Below the pieces are notes generated by a model. That model did no database searches. It was not told the origin of the DNA and saw nothing but the letters and a program-made list of their open reading frames with translations. Positions 1 through 10,068 of a stretch of 30,527 nucleotides of DNA are shown here, piece by piece. Position numbers and translations under genes: made by a program. The stretch comes from BQJD01 sp965652415 (GTDB taxonomy: Bacteria; Pseudomonadota; Gammaproteobacteria; Arenicellales; CAJQKF01): assembly GCA_965652415.1 (NCBI GenBank), contig CBFGVH010000029.1, forward strand, positions 1-30,527, read 5' to 3'. The stretch's first letter is position 1. Each line of letters begins with the position of its first letter.

Positions 1-1118
1 GCGAAGTCCTGCGCCGCGGCCTGCCCGTCCCATTGCTGGTACTCGAACCCGATCAGGTCGGAGAGGCCGTCGTCGCGGAAGAACAGTTTGGTACCGCGTC
101 CGCCGAGCCGGTGACAGCGAAACAGCCCGCGGCGCGCGGCCCCCGTGGTGACGCCTCCGGCCTGGTTCACGGAGTTCGCCCAGACGCCTTCCCCGGACGC
201 GGTCCAGGCAATGCCGTAGTCGTCCAGCAGCGCCACCGCGGCGTCGCTCACGGCCCCTTCCGCCAGCCATACGCCGGCGGGACGCGTACCGAAATGCTCC
301 TCGAAGACCTTCATGCCCTGCTCGATGTGCCAGCGGCAGCGCGCCTCCCCGCCAGGATAGCGGGGCTCGAAAGGACGCGGCGCCTGGGGCTGGGTCGAGG
401 CCATGGCGTCGAAGTCGATCAGCAGCGGCGCGATGGGATGTGCCCAGGGCGTCATCGACAGCTCGACCTGGCCGCGCGCCGCCAGCTCCCGGTAGCGCGG
501 AGCGATGCCCGCCAGGGTCTCGCGTATCACACCGAGCAGCGCCAGGCGGTCGTCCATGGAATAATCGCCGCCCTTGTCCACCAGGGCGCGAACGTCGTCC
601 CGAACGCGCACCGAGCGACCCAGCCAGGCGAGGTGGTACCAGACCAGCAGGTCGATGAAATACTGGTCGGTGAGATAGGAAACGAGATGGGCGCGCGGAG
701 CACCGGCTTCATCGACGACCTGGTCGACGAGATCGCGGTAGCGCGGGTTGGCCTCGATCATGTTGCGCCGATGGGCCCGCGTGCAGGCGCGGATCAGCGT
801 GCCGCGGGCTTCGATGTCCTGCGGCAGCGGCTCGATGCCGGCGAGAAGGTTCAACAGCGGCTCGGACATGGCGCGAGCGCTCCCCGTCGCTTCGTCGATC
901 TGCCGCGCGTAGTCGTCGATCTGCTCGAGCAGCACCGGGGTGAAGTTCACCACCACCCGCACGCGCGGATGCGCTTCCAGGTGCGCCGCCATGTCGGCGT
1001 AGTCCTTGATGCCGTGCAGGTACACCCAGGGCAGACGATAGTCGCCCTGAAGACCTTCCCGGTACCAGGGCTGATGCATGTGCCAGCACAGCACGAATTT
1101 GACCCGATCGCCTGTCAT
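1..1118 (-). CDS. Glycoside hydrolase family 57 protein (C-terminus beyond window)
   Basis: The reading frame is open from an ATG at 1118 to the left edge, 372 codons, with no stop, so the gene is partial. The product begins MTGDRVKFVLCWHMHQPWYRE; the HxHQPxY block near the N-terminus is the hallmark of GH57 amylases, amylopullulanases and glycogen branching enzymes. Later text includes LVDQVVDEAGAPRAHLVSYL, WYHLAWLG, MTPWAHPI and the block PAGVWLAEGAVSD, which resembles the conserved GH57 region PxGxWxxE. GH57 enzymes cleave or transfer alpha-glucan chains with a retaining mechanism. No signal peptide is seen, so it should be cytoplasmic. It follows glgC by 20 bases with GGGA just before the ATG, so the two are probably one glycogen/alpha-glucan operon. 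Exact specificity cannot be told from the fragment. Confidence 0.88.
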   Translation of the reverse strand, partial: MTGDRVKFVLCWHMHQPWYREGLQGDYRLPWVYLHGIKDYADMAAHLEAHPRVRVVVNFTPVLLEQIDDYARQIDEATGSARAMSEPLLNLLAGIEPLPQDIEARGTLIRACTRAHRRNMIEANPRYRDLVDQVVDEAGAPRAHLVSYLTDQYFIDLLVWYHLAWLGRSVRVRDDVRALVDKGGDYSMDDRLALLGVIRETLAGIAPRYRELAARGQVELSMTPWAHPIAPLLIDFDAMASTQPQAPRPFEPRYPGGEARCRWHIEQGMKVFEEHFGTRPAGVWLAEGAVSDAAVALLDDYGIAWTASGEGVWANSVNQAGGVTTGAARRGLFRCHRLGGRGTKLFFRDDGLSDLIGFEYQQWDGQAAAQDF

Positions 1119-1138
1119 GATTCCCGTTTGATGAGAGA

Positions 1139-2434
1139 TTATTCACGTTCGAAGTGCAGCTGCTGGTCGAGCATGCCCGGCGTCACCAGCACAACGCCTT
1201 CGTCGGTGACGTGGAAGCGCTCGCGGTCCCGATCGAGATCGACGCCGATCTCCATGCCGTCGGGAACCACCACGCCCTTGTCGATCACCGCGCGGCGGAT
1301 GGTGCAGTTCCTGCCGATGCTGACCCGGGGCAGGACCACGCTGTCGCGAACGTAGCTGTAATTCTCGATTCTGGTGTTGAAAAAGATCACCGAGTGCTTG
1401 ACCTTGGCGCCGGCGATGATGCAGCCGCCGGCGACCATCGAGTCGATCGCCATGCCGCGGCGGCCCTCGTCGTCGAAGGTGAATTTCGCCGGCGGGCTTT
1501 GCGGCTGGTAGGTCCACACCGGCCAGTCGCGGTCGTACAGGTTGAGCTCCGGCTCGATGTCGCACAGTTCGATATTGGCCCTCCAGTACGAGTATACCGA
1601 GCCGACGTCGCGCCAGTAGGCCGGCCGCCCGCCGGGTTCGAGGAACGGAAACGCGTAGGCTTCCGTGGTGGCGATGGCGTCGGGGATGACGTTGCGGCCG
1701 AAATCGTGCACCGACTGGTCGTTGACCGCGTCGCGCTCGAGCAGGTGCGTGAGGGCACCGATGGAGAACACGTAGATACCCATCGACGCCAGCGACACCC
1801 CGGGCTTGCCGGGCATGGTCGGCGGATCGGCCGGCTTCTCGTCGAAGCGGCTTATGCGCAAGGCGTCGTCGACGGCCATCACCCCGAACTCGCGCGCCTC
1901 CGCCGCCGGCACCTCGACGCAGCCGATGGTCAGGTCGGCGCCGGTGCGCACGTGGTGGGACAGCATGTGCAGGTAGTTCATGGTGTAGATGTGATCGCCG
2001 CCGAGGATCAGCACGTAGTCGGGCTGGTGGCGGTGAATGATGTCCAGGTTCTGGTGGATGGCGTCGGCGGTGCCCTTGTACCACTCGGGCTTGAGGCGCT
2101 GCTGTGCCGGGATGATCTCGATGAACTCGCCGATTTCGGGCTTGAGGAAGCTCCACGCGCGCTGCAGGTGACGAATCAGGGAATGCGACTTGTACTGGGT
2201 CAGCACGCCGATGCGGCGCAGGCCCGAGTTGATGCAGTTCGACAGCGTGAAGTCGATGATCCGGTACTTGCCGCCGAACGGCACCGCCGGCTTGGCGCGC
2301 CAGCGCGTCAGGTTGCGCAGCCGCGAACCCTCGCCGCCGGCGAGCACCAGGGTCAACGTGCGGCGGGCGAGGTCGACGTGGGACGGTTCGGCATGGTACG
2401 CGGCGTGCCTGCCCTGCTCCTGGTTGAGTGTCAT
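1139..2434 (-). CDS. glgC: Glucose-1-phosphate adenylyltransferase (ADP-glucose pyrophosphorylase)
   Basis: A 431-residue protein, the usual bacterial GlgC length. It makes ADP-glucose from ATP and glucose-1-phosphate, the committed step of glycogen synthesis in the cytoplasm. The nucleotidyltransferase signature GGEGSRL (33-39) is followed by KPAVPFGGKYRIIDF, the GGDHIY metal/nucleotide block (about 155-160), FGVM and FDEKP; the C-terminal part carries the left-handed beta-helix repeats (for example IENYSYVRDSVVLPRVSIG) of the allosteric domain. The frame is open to 2833, but the ATG at 2434 gives the family N-terminus MTLNQEQGRH and the extra upstream residues look like translated non-coding DNA. 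It lies just upstream of the GH57 gene and is divergent from the btuF-like gene; the 160-base gap must hold both promoters. Confidence 0.96.
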   Translation of the reverse strand: MTLNQEQGRHAAYHAEPSHVDLARRTLTLVLAGGEGSRLRNLTRWRAKPAVPFGGKYRIIDFTLSNCINSGLRRIGVLTQYKSHSLIRHLQRAWSFLKPEIGEFIEIIPAQQRLKPEWYKGTADAIHQNLDIIHRHQPDYVLILGGDHIYTMNYLHMLSHHVRTGADLTIGCVEVPAAEAREFGVMAVDDALRISRFDEKPADPPTMPGKPGVSLASMGIYVFSIGALTHLLERDAVNDQSVHDFGRNVIPDAIATTEAYAFPFLEPGGRPAYWRDVGSVYSYWRANIELCDIEPELNLYDRDWPVWTYQPQSPPAKFTFDDEGRRGMAIDSMVAGGCIIAGAKVKHSVIFFNTRIENYSYVRDSVVLPRVSIGRNCTIRRAVIDKGVVVPDGMEIGVDLDRDRERFHVTDEGVVLVTPGMLDQQLHFERE

Positions 2435-2594
2435 AAGTCGCCTGTCTCGCTGCGGGATGGAACTTCTGCCGCGGCCGCCGCACCGGGCGCTCCGCGCACC
2501 TACCTTACAACAATTTCCCGGCCTGCGTATCCGCCCCGGGAGGTATACTGCGCAGGTTTCCATCGCCGGCCCGCACCCGGTTTCCCGCCTCGAC

Positions 2595-3518
2595 GTGGTG
2601 ACATTTTCAACCGACAACCCGCGGCCCGTTCCGTCTCTGCCGGGCCTTTTCGCGCTCGCGCTCGTCCTGCTGCTCGCGGCCGGGCAGGCGCTCGCCGTTG
2701 TTTCGGCCGTGGACGATCGGGGCAGGACCCTGCACCTCGAGCAGCCGGCGCGGCGCATCATCAGCCTGGCGCCCCACCTGACCGAGAACCTGTTCGCCAT
2801 CGGCGCCGGCGATCGCCTGGTGGGAGTAACCACGTTCAGCGATCATCCGCCCGGCGCACGCCGGATCGAGATCATCGGCACGTACAAGGACTTCGACATC
2901 GAGCGCATCATCGAACTCGATCCCGACGTGGTGTTCGGATGGATCAGCGGCAACCCGGCCGAACCCGTGGCGCGTATGGACGCGCTCGGCTTGCCGATGT
3001 TTCTCACCGAGCCGCGCGAGATCGAACACGTCGCCGGGGAGATCCTGCGCCTCGGGCACCTCACCGGGCTCGACGCCGAGGCCCGGCGCGTGGCGGCGGA
3101 CTTCGAGGCGCGGATCGATTCGATCAGGCGCCTCTACTCGAAGCGCGACATCGTGCCGGTCTTCTACCAGGTGTGGCACGATCCGCTGATCACTCTGTCG
3201 GGCGACCACCTGATCAGCAAGCTGATCACCGGCTGCGGCGGGCGCAACGTGTTCGATGATATCGATGCACTGGCGCCGCGGGTGGGCGTCGAGGCGGTGC
3301 TCGCGCGCGACCCCGAGGCCATCATCACCGGCGGCGCCGGCAACGTCCGCCCCGAGTGGCTCGACGAGTGGCACCGCTACGGGTTCCTGCTGGCAGCGAA
3401 GCGGGACAACCTGTTCCACGTCAATCCCGATATCGTGCAGCGTCATACCACCAGGCTTGCCGACGGCATGGCCGCCTTGTGCGAGATCATCGACACCGCG
3501 CGGCGCCGCCGACCCTGA
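2595..3518 (+). CDS. btuF: BtuF-like periplasmic cobalamin/iron-chelate binding protein
   Basis: A 307-residue protein starting at GTG 2595 (GTG 2598 is equally possible); the frame is open far upstream, but only this start places a signal peptide at the N-terminus. Hydrophobic residues PGLFALALVLLLAAGQALA end at a plausible AxA signal peptidase site. The mature part has the periplasmic helical-backbone fold markers: RIISLAPHLTENLFAIGAGDRLVGVTTFSDHP, then LDPDVVFGW and LARDPEAIITGG. The block FYQVWHDPLITLSGDHLISKLITGCGG is typical of the BtuF branch, which hands vitamin B12 to BtuCD. No permease, ATPase or TonB receptor lies beside it, and I see no cobalamin riboswitch in the 160-base leader, so B12 rather than siderophore as ligand is an inference from the family. 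Confidence 0.85.
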   Translation: MVTFSTDNPRPVPSLPGLFALALVLLLAAGQALAVVSAVDDRGRTLHLEQPARRIISLAPHLTENLFAIGAGDRLVGVTTFSDHPPGARRIEIIGTYKDFDIERIIELDPDVVFGWISGNPAEPVARMDALGLPMFLTEPREIEHVAGEILRLGHLTGLDAEARRVAADFEARIDSIRRLYSKRDIVPVFYQVWHDPLITLSGDHLISKLITGCGGRNVFDDIDALAPRVGVEAVLARDPEAIITGGAGNVRPEWLDEWHRYGFLLAAKRDNLFHVNPDIVQRHTTRLADGMAALCEIIDTARRRRP

Positions 3519-3524
3519 GGGATC

Positions 3525-4541
3525 TCACGCGCGCGCCGCGAAGGCGTCCACCTCGTCGAGCAGCCGCTGGCGCTCGGCGGCGCCGAGAAACGCCGAGCGG
3601 AACGAGTTGCGGGCAATGTCGGCAAGCTGCGCGTCGTCAATTCCGGCATGGTCGCGCATGGCCTGGTAGTTCTCGTTGATGTAGCCGCCGAAAAAGGCGG
3701 GGTCGTCCGAGTTCAGCGTCACCACGAGCCCCGCCTCGAACATTCGCGGCAGCGGATGCGAGGCAAGGTCGCCGACCACGCACAACCTGAGGTTGGACAG
3801 CGGACAGACCGTCAGCGCAACGCCCTCGCGCGCCAGGCGCGCGGTCAGGACGGGGTCCTCGAGGGCGCGGTTGCCGTGGTCGATGCGCTCGACCTTCAGC
3901 AGGTCGAGAGCCTCGGCGACGTACTCGGGCGGACCTTCCTCGCCGGCGTGCGCCACCGCGCGCAGGCCGAGCTCGCGCGCGCGGGCGAATACGCGGGCGA
4001 ACTTCGACGGCGGATTGCCCACCTCCCCGGAGTCCAGTCCCACCGCGGCGATCCGGTCGAGGTGGGGCCGCGCCGCCTCGAGTGTGGCGAAGGCCTCGTC
4101 CTCGGAAAGGTGCCGCAGGAAGCACATGATCAGCCGGAAGCTGATGCCGAACCGGGACTGCCCTTCCTCCAGCGCGCGCCAGATGCCGTCGATCACGGTG
4201 TCGAAGGCGACGCCGCGCGAGGTGTGCCCCTGGGGGTCGAAGAAGATCTCGACGTGCCGCACCGACTGCGCGGCCACGCGCTCGAGGTAGGCGAATGTCA
4301 GGTCGAAGAAGTCCTGCTCGCGCACGAGCACGTTCATTCCCTGGTAGTAGATGTCGAGGAAATCCTGCAGGTTCGAGAACTCGTAGGCGGCGCGCAGGTC
4401 GTCGACCGTCGCATAGGGCAGTTCGATGCCGTTGCGCGCGGCGATGGCGAACATGAGCTCGGGCTCGAACGTCCCCTCGATGTGAAGGTGCAATTCGGCC
4501 TTCGGCAGGCCCTGGATGAAAGGCGATATCTGCATGGTCAA
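3525..4541 (-). CDS. Adenine deaminase (adenosine deaminase superfamily)
   Basis: A 338-residue cytoplasmic metal-dependent deaminase. The zinc ligands and catalytic groups are visible: HLH at 18-20 in AELHLHIEGT, HAGEE with His198 and Glu201, His222 in RIDHG, and the aspartates in NSDDPAFFGGY (279-280). The PPEY, CPLSN and SDDPAFFGGY wording follows the Pseudomonas-type adenine deaminase rather than classical adenosine deaminase, so the likely reaction is adenine to hypoxanthine in purine salvage. Experimental substrate preference is not provable from sequence. The start MTMQISPF has a second ATG two codons later. It is divergent from ispG, with a 109-base gap, and its end lies 6 bases from the end of the btuF-like gene (convergent). 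Confidence 0.9.
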   Translation of the reverse strand: MTMQISPFIQGLPKAELHLHIEGTFEPELMFAIAARNGIELPYATVDDLRAAYEFSNLQDFLDIYYQGMNVLVREQDFFDLTFAYLERVAAQSVRHVEIFFDPQGHTSRGVAFDTVIDGIWRALEEGQSRFGISFRLIMCFLRHLSEDEAFATLEAARPHLDRIAAVGLDSGEVGNPPSKFARVFARARELGLRAVAHAGEEGPPEYVAEALDLLKVERIDHGNRALEDPVLTARLAREGVALTVCPLSNLRLCVVGDLASHPLPRMFEAGLVVTLNSDDPAFFGGYINENYQAMRDHAGIDDAQLADIARNSFRSAFLGAAERQRLLDEVDAFAARA

Positions 4542-4569
4542 TGACGGTTCGAGGAAGCCGGGCCCGAGA

Positions 4570-4599
4570 TTGTAGCGGACCCGGGCGAAAGGTTAGAAT
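4570..4599 (+). promoter_or_regulatory. Possible sigma-70 promoter of ispG
   Basis: TTGTAG (4570-4575) and TAGAAT (4594-4599) are separated by 18 bases, about 50 bases before the GTG start of ispG. The -10 matches five of six consensus positions, the -35 only three. It is the only reasonable promoter shape in the gap. Confidence 0.4.
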
Positions 4600-4650
4600 T
4601 CGGGGTTCATTTCGCCCCTCCCGTCCCCCGGGCACCAGCCAGAGGTTCTC

Positions 4651-5849
<1,199 letters not shown>

Positions 5850-5859
<10 letters not shown>

Positions 5860-8207
5860 GACGCCGTCTCCCGGGGCGGCCGGTTGCGGGTGAAACAGGC
5901 GCCGAACACCAGGCACAGCAGCGCGCCCGTGCCCACCGTCATGCCGATCGCCTCCAGCGGCGGCGTGCTCGAGAACACCAGCATGCCGAACACCAGCACC
6001 GTGGTGAAGCAGCACACCCACAGCGCCTTGAACGTGGTGTGCCACTCCTCGGCGTCGGTATTGATTCGGTTGTAGAACAGCGCGTAGTCGAGCCCGAGGC
6101 CGACGATCAGCAGCAGCGACACCAGGTGCATCAGGGTGAGCGAGATGCCCGCGAGGTTGAGGATCGCAAGCGTCACGGCCACCGCGGTAAGCGTCGGCAA
6201 CAGGACCCTGAACGGCCTCGTCACGCTGCGGTACGACACCGCCAGCAGCAGGTAGATGGCCAGCACGCCGAAGCCCAGCAGCGGCAGCACGTGATCCACC
6301 GCCGTCGCCAGGATGTCCTCTGCGCGCTCCTTGATGTTCAGGTACAGGACCTCGCTGTCGCCGTAGCGACGATTGAGTGCGTCCAGCCGGGCTTCGTCGC
6401 TGACTCCATGCAGCAGCACCGGTGCGATCCACAGGCCGTCTTCCTGGAACAGCAGCGCTTCGATGCGCTCGCCCATCTGCGTGTGCGCCAGGCTTTCGAC
6501 GCTGAGCGGCTCGCGTTGGCGCGCGGCGACGGCTTCCTCGATGAACGGCTCGAAGACGTCCTTGCGAAAGGGCGAACCTTCGAGGGCGGCCGCAAGCCGT
6601 TCGCGCAGTTCGCCTTCGCGCGGAATCGCCGCCAGCTGACGCTCCTGCCGCGCACGGCTGGGCAGGAAGGTCGCCGCCATGTCGTAGCGGGTGATCACGC
6701 CCTCCTCGATCAGCGTGTCGAGCTCCCCGGCCAGCGTCTCGCTGCGCTCGAGCGCCGCCTGGGCGCTGTCACCAACCACCACGGCCAGCTTGCCGCCGTA
6801 CCAGAAGCCGAGATCGGCGCGCAGGTCGCGGTCCTCGGCACGCCGCTCCTCGCCGATCGGGCTCAGGGAATCGACATCGAGGTCGCGCACCGGCGTATCG
6901 CTGAAATGGACGGCCGCCAGGGCGGCGGGGATCAGGATCAGGGTCCAGCGCCATGTTCCCGACAAGGCGCCGCCGCCGCTGATCAGGAGCCCGTGCACCG
7001 GCGCGAGTCCGCGGCCCAGGGGCAGCTCGCGCGGCACCAGCAGCGGCAGCAGCCAGCGCGTCACCGCCCCTGCCGTCAGAAGCCCTACCACCGTGAACAG
7101 TCCAAGCTGCTTCAGGCCCGTGAACTCGGACAGAACCAGGATGGCGTAGGCGATGATGGTCGAGATCACTCCCAGCGCCAGCGTCGGCCAGATGGTGCGG
7201 ATGCACTCTTCGGCGTGTGCCCGCCCTCCTTTCAAGTGGGAGAAGAAGTGAATCGGGTAGTCGACGGCAACCCCGATCAGGGTGATGCCGAACGCCAGCG
7301 TGATGCCGTGAATGTTCCCGAATGCCAGCAGCACGGCCGCGCAGGCGGTGAGAGCCCCGCCGGCAAGGGGCACGAGGACGAGCGCCAGGAACCGCCACGA
7401 GCGAAACGCCGCCAGCAGGAACAGCACGACCAGCGTGGTGGCGACCACCGACAGGATGCGGGCGTCGCGCGTGATCACGTCGCGCGTTTCAACGGAGAAA
7501 ACCGACGGCCCCGAGAGCACCAGCTCGGCATCGCCGGGGGCGATTTCGTCGAACTGCCGGTGAATCGCCCTCACCGCCGGTTCGTGGGCGGCAACGTCCA
7601 GGCCGCCCGACCTGAGCTCGATGACCATGAGCGTGCGCTGCCCGTCACGGGAGAACCACACGCCGTGTTGCTTGTCGGGCCCGTCCTCGGCCGACAGGTC
7701 GGTCTGCCACTGCTGCAGAAGATCCAGGATCTCGCCGGTCGGATCGCGCGCCAGGAACTTTTTCTCCATCGCCGCCAGCGGCGATGCCAGCCCGCGCAGG
7801 CGGTCGTCGAGCGCCCTGCGCAGGCCCTCGACGGAGAACCGCTCGGCGAGGTTCGACGGGGTCAGCCGGTAGCGATTGTCCATCACCCACTTCTGGTCGG
7901 CCTCGCTCATGCCGCGCTCGCCGTTGAGCACCTGCACGAAGCCCGGTTCGGCGGACAACCGGTCGGCCAGCTCCCGGTTCAGGTCTGCGAGCGACTCGGC
8001 ATCGCCGCCCGAGATTCCGGCGAACACCAGGTTGGTGGTGGACCCACGATCGAGTTGGCTCATCAGTACGCGCTCGAGCACGGACTGGCCGCGCGGCAGG
8101 AACACGCCGAGGTCGGTGGTGACGTTGAAGCGCGTGACCACCACCGCGGCCGCCAGCACCACCAGCGTGACGACGACCACGGCGGGCAGCTTGGAAGTGA
8201 TCCTCAA
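5850..8207 (-). CDS. MMPL/RND-family membrane exporter
   Basis: A protein of about 785 residues with the architecture of MMPL transporters: one N-terminal membrane helix (PAVVVVTLVVLAAAVVVT), a periplasmic loop starting with VTTDLGVFLP, a five-helix bundle containing GVAVDYPIHFF, then a second copy with a helix, a loop and a bundle containing GLGLDYALFYN. The two GxxxDY blocks are the proton-relay positions of the family. It probably moves a lipid or acyl product out of the inner membrane. The only in-frame start near the N-terminus is TTG 8207, because a stop lies at 8235-8237 (see findings for an overlapping ATG in another frame). It follows the LolA-like gene by 58 bases in a fabA-fabB-containing run, which suggests an acyl-lipid cargo. 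The cargo is not known. Confidence 0.88.
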
Positions 8208-8265
8208 GAGGCGCCCCGTCCGTTGCGCCGGCGCTCAAACGTCCCCGTGAATGCCGCGGGCACCG

Positions 8266-8874
8266 TCATCCTTCGGGCGCGGCGTCGAGAGTCATCTTCG
8301 ACTCGTCCCCGTCCGCCTCAAGCGAATGGATGTACTGGATGACGCCGCCGGAGCCGCGCAGGGTGATGGCCGCGATGTACTCGGCCAGTTCCTCGCCGCG
8401 CGGCTCGAGCACGAGTTCCCAGGATTCGGCGTCGCCCTCGAGGCTCCAGGTGTACATGTCCTCGAGCAGCGTCCTGTCGCCGGCGAACACGTTGCTCACG
8501 CCCTGCACCGCCTTGGCCAGGGTGGGGTTGTTGGCCAGCGAGTAGCGGGTCGTCTGGGTGGTCGCCGCGCGGCCCTCCTCGTTGACCCGCTCGATCACCA
8601 CCGCGTCCGAGTCGATGACGATTCGCTCGTTGTACGGGCTGGTCACGCGCTTGTCGAGTCGTCGGTCGGCATCGAAATGAAGCGTACCGCGCAGCGTGAT
8701 GGGCCGCGACAGAAAGAACGACGAGCGCTCCTCGACGAACTTCGCGGAGAACCGGGGTCTTTCCGCGAGCGCTTCCATGAGTGCGTCGAAATCGAACGCG
8801 TCTGCCCGCACCACGGCTGCCGTCAGCAGCATCGCCGACAGCGACCAGGCCTTCAGATATCCTGACTTGTCCAT
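8266..8874 (-). CDS. LolA-like outer-membrane lipoprotein carrier
   Basis: A 202-residue protein with an N-terminal signal-like stretch (AWSLSAMLLTAAVVRADA) and a LolA-type body: LMEALAERPRFSAKFVEERSSFFLSRPITLRGTLHFDADRRLDKRV fits the beta-sheet that opens the LolA fold (in true LolA, FxQ...GxxxxxRPxxFRW). The RF.A.F.E.R motif and the R-P pair are retained but the wording is that of the LolA-related proteins (COG2834) found next to MMPL exporters, for example in aryl polyene clusters, not of the housekeeping LolA beside ftsK. It likely carries a lipid or lipoprotein across the periplasm for the exporter encoded just downstream. It lies 45 bases after the heme A synthase gene on the same strand. 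Confidence 0.8.
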   Translation of the reverse strand: MDKSGYLKAWSLSAMLLTAAVVRADAFDFDALMEALAERPRFSAKFVEERSSFFLSRPITLRGTLHFDADRRLDKRVTSPYNERIVIDSDAVVIERVNEEGRAATTQTTRYSLANNPTLAKAVQGVSNVFAGDRTLLEDMYTWSLEGDAESWELVLEPRGEELAEYIAAITLRGSGGVIQYIHSLEADGDESKMTLDAAPEG

Positions 8875-8919
8875 GCAACCTCCTGATCGATGTGCCGCGG
8901 CACCCGCCCTTCACCGGCC

Positions 8920-9990
8920 TCAGGTGCCGATGTGCCGCGCGCGCTGGAACAGCAGCACCGCCACGGTGAACACGACGAGGGCGCCCCCCTGGTGGGCCGC
9001 GCCGAGTGCCACCGGAACGTGGTTGAGCAGGGTGGCGATGCCGAGCGCCGCCTGGGCGACGAGCACCACAAGCAGCAGGTTGGCGAGCGGCACCAGCGGC
9101 CCCAGTCCCTTGCGCCCGATCGCCACGCGCGCCAGCACCGCGAGCGCCAGCAGAACGTAGGCGAGCATGCGATGGTTGAACTGGATCGCCACCACGTTCT
9201 CGAAGGCATTGCGCCACCAGGGGCTGAGCGCGGCGATGCCGTCGGGAATGAACTGGCCGTGCATGTCCGGGAACGAGTTGTAGATGTACCCGGCGTGGGT
9301 ACCGGCGACGAACCCGCCACTGGCGATCATGACCAGCACCATCACCAGCATCAACGCCGGCCAACGGGACGGATGTCGGACCCGGCGCATGAAGGTGGCC
9401 GGGTCCTGGCGCACCAGTTCCACCGCGATCAGCAGCATGTAGCCGTAGATCAGCACCGCCAGCAGCAGGTGCGCCGTCAGCCGGTACTGGCTCACGCGCG
9501 GTTCATCGACCAGCCCGCTAATGACCATGTACCAGCCGAGCAGCCCCTGCAGCGCCCCGAGGACGAACAGAGCCGACAGGTGTCCCTTCAGCGGTCGCGT
9601 CAGCACGCCCCGCCACCAGAACCACAGCATCGGCAGCAGGAACACCACGCCGATCAGCCGGCCGAGCAGCCGGTGCGCGTACTCGAACAGGAAGATCACC
9701 TTGAAGCCGGCGAGGTCCATGTCCCGGTTCACGTAGCGGAACTCCGGGAACTGCTGGTATGCCTCGAACTCCTGCTGCCACTCGGCCTCGTTCAACGGCG
9801 GGATGACGCCCGTGACCGGCCGCCAGTCGACGATCGACAAACCCGACTCGGTCAGCCGCGTGACGCCGCCGAGCACCACCATGGCGAATACCAGGGCACA
9901 GCATGCGAGCAGCCAGGCAACGACCGCCCACGGTACCTCGCGGCGCCGCGCGACGGCGCCCGGCTCGGTTTCGGCGGAGATGAACAGCAT
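8920..9990 (-). CDS. ctaA: Heme A synthase, COX15/CtaA type
   Basis: A 356-residue protein with about eight membrane helices that converts heme O to heme A for aa3-type oxidases. Recognisable blocks in order are GGVTRLTESGLSIVDWRPVTG and IPP near residue 42, EYAHRLLGR (haem-ligand His), QGLLGWYMVISGL, VSQYRLTAHL (His), FVAGTHAGYIYNSFPDM, QFNHRMLAY (His) and LGAAHQGGALVV (His). The long WRPVTG...IPPLNEAEW insert marks the proteobacterial/mitochondrial type 2 form. No cytochrome oxidase gene is adjacent, which is unusual because ctaA generally sits with ctaB and cox genes. It is preceded on the same strand by fabB, after a small hairpin (10031-10049), and followed by the LolA-like gene. Confidence 0.93.
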   Translation of the reverse strand: MLFISAETEPGAVARRREVPWAVVAWLLACCALVFAMVVLGGVTRLTESGLSIVDWRPVTGVIPPLNEAEWQQEFEAYQQFPEFRYVNRDMDLAGFKVIFLFEYAHRLLGRLIGVVFLLPMLWFWWRGVLTRPLKGHLSALFVLGALQGLLGWYMVISGLVDEPRVSQYRLTAHLLLAVLIYGYMLLIAVELVRQDPATFMRRVRHPSRWPALMLVMVLVMIASGGFVAGTHAGYIYNSFPDMHGQFIPDGIAALSPWWRNAFENVVAIQFNHRMLAYVLLALAVLARVAIGRKGLGPLVPLANLLLVVLVAQAALGIATLLNHVPVALGAAHQGGALVVFTVAVLLFQRARHIGT

Positions 9991-10030
9991 CGGCCAGTTA
10001 CCAGGGAGTTTGGGCGCCGCCGCCGCGACC

Positions 10031-10049
10031 GGCCCGAAAAGGTCGGGCC
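10031..10049 (-). terminator. Hairpin between fabB and ctaA
   Basis: GGCCCGA and TCGGGCC form a perfect 7-base stem with a 5-base loop 20 bases after the fabB stop. There is no T-run after it on the minus strand, so it could be a weak terminator, an mRNA 3' stabiliser or a processing site. Confidence 0.35.
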
Positions 10050-10068
10050 CCGGGCTGCGCCGGATGCA

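Noticed and set aside
2435..2594. Cobalamin riboswitch before the btuF-like gene
   Set aside because: I looked for a conserved B12-box and a large multi-stem leader in this 160-base gap and did not see them.
1154..3259. Long plus-strand open frame opposite glgC
   Set aside because: It is the GC-rich shadow of glgC; its protein is low-complexity and matches no family.
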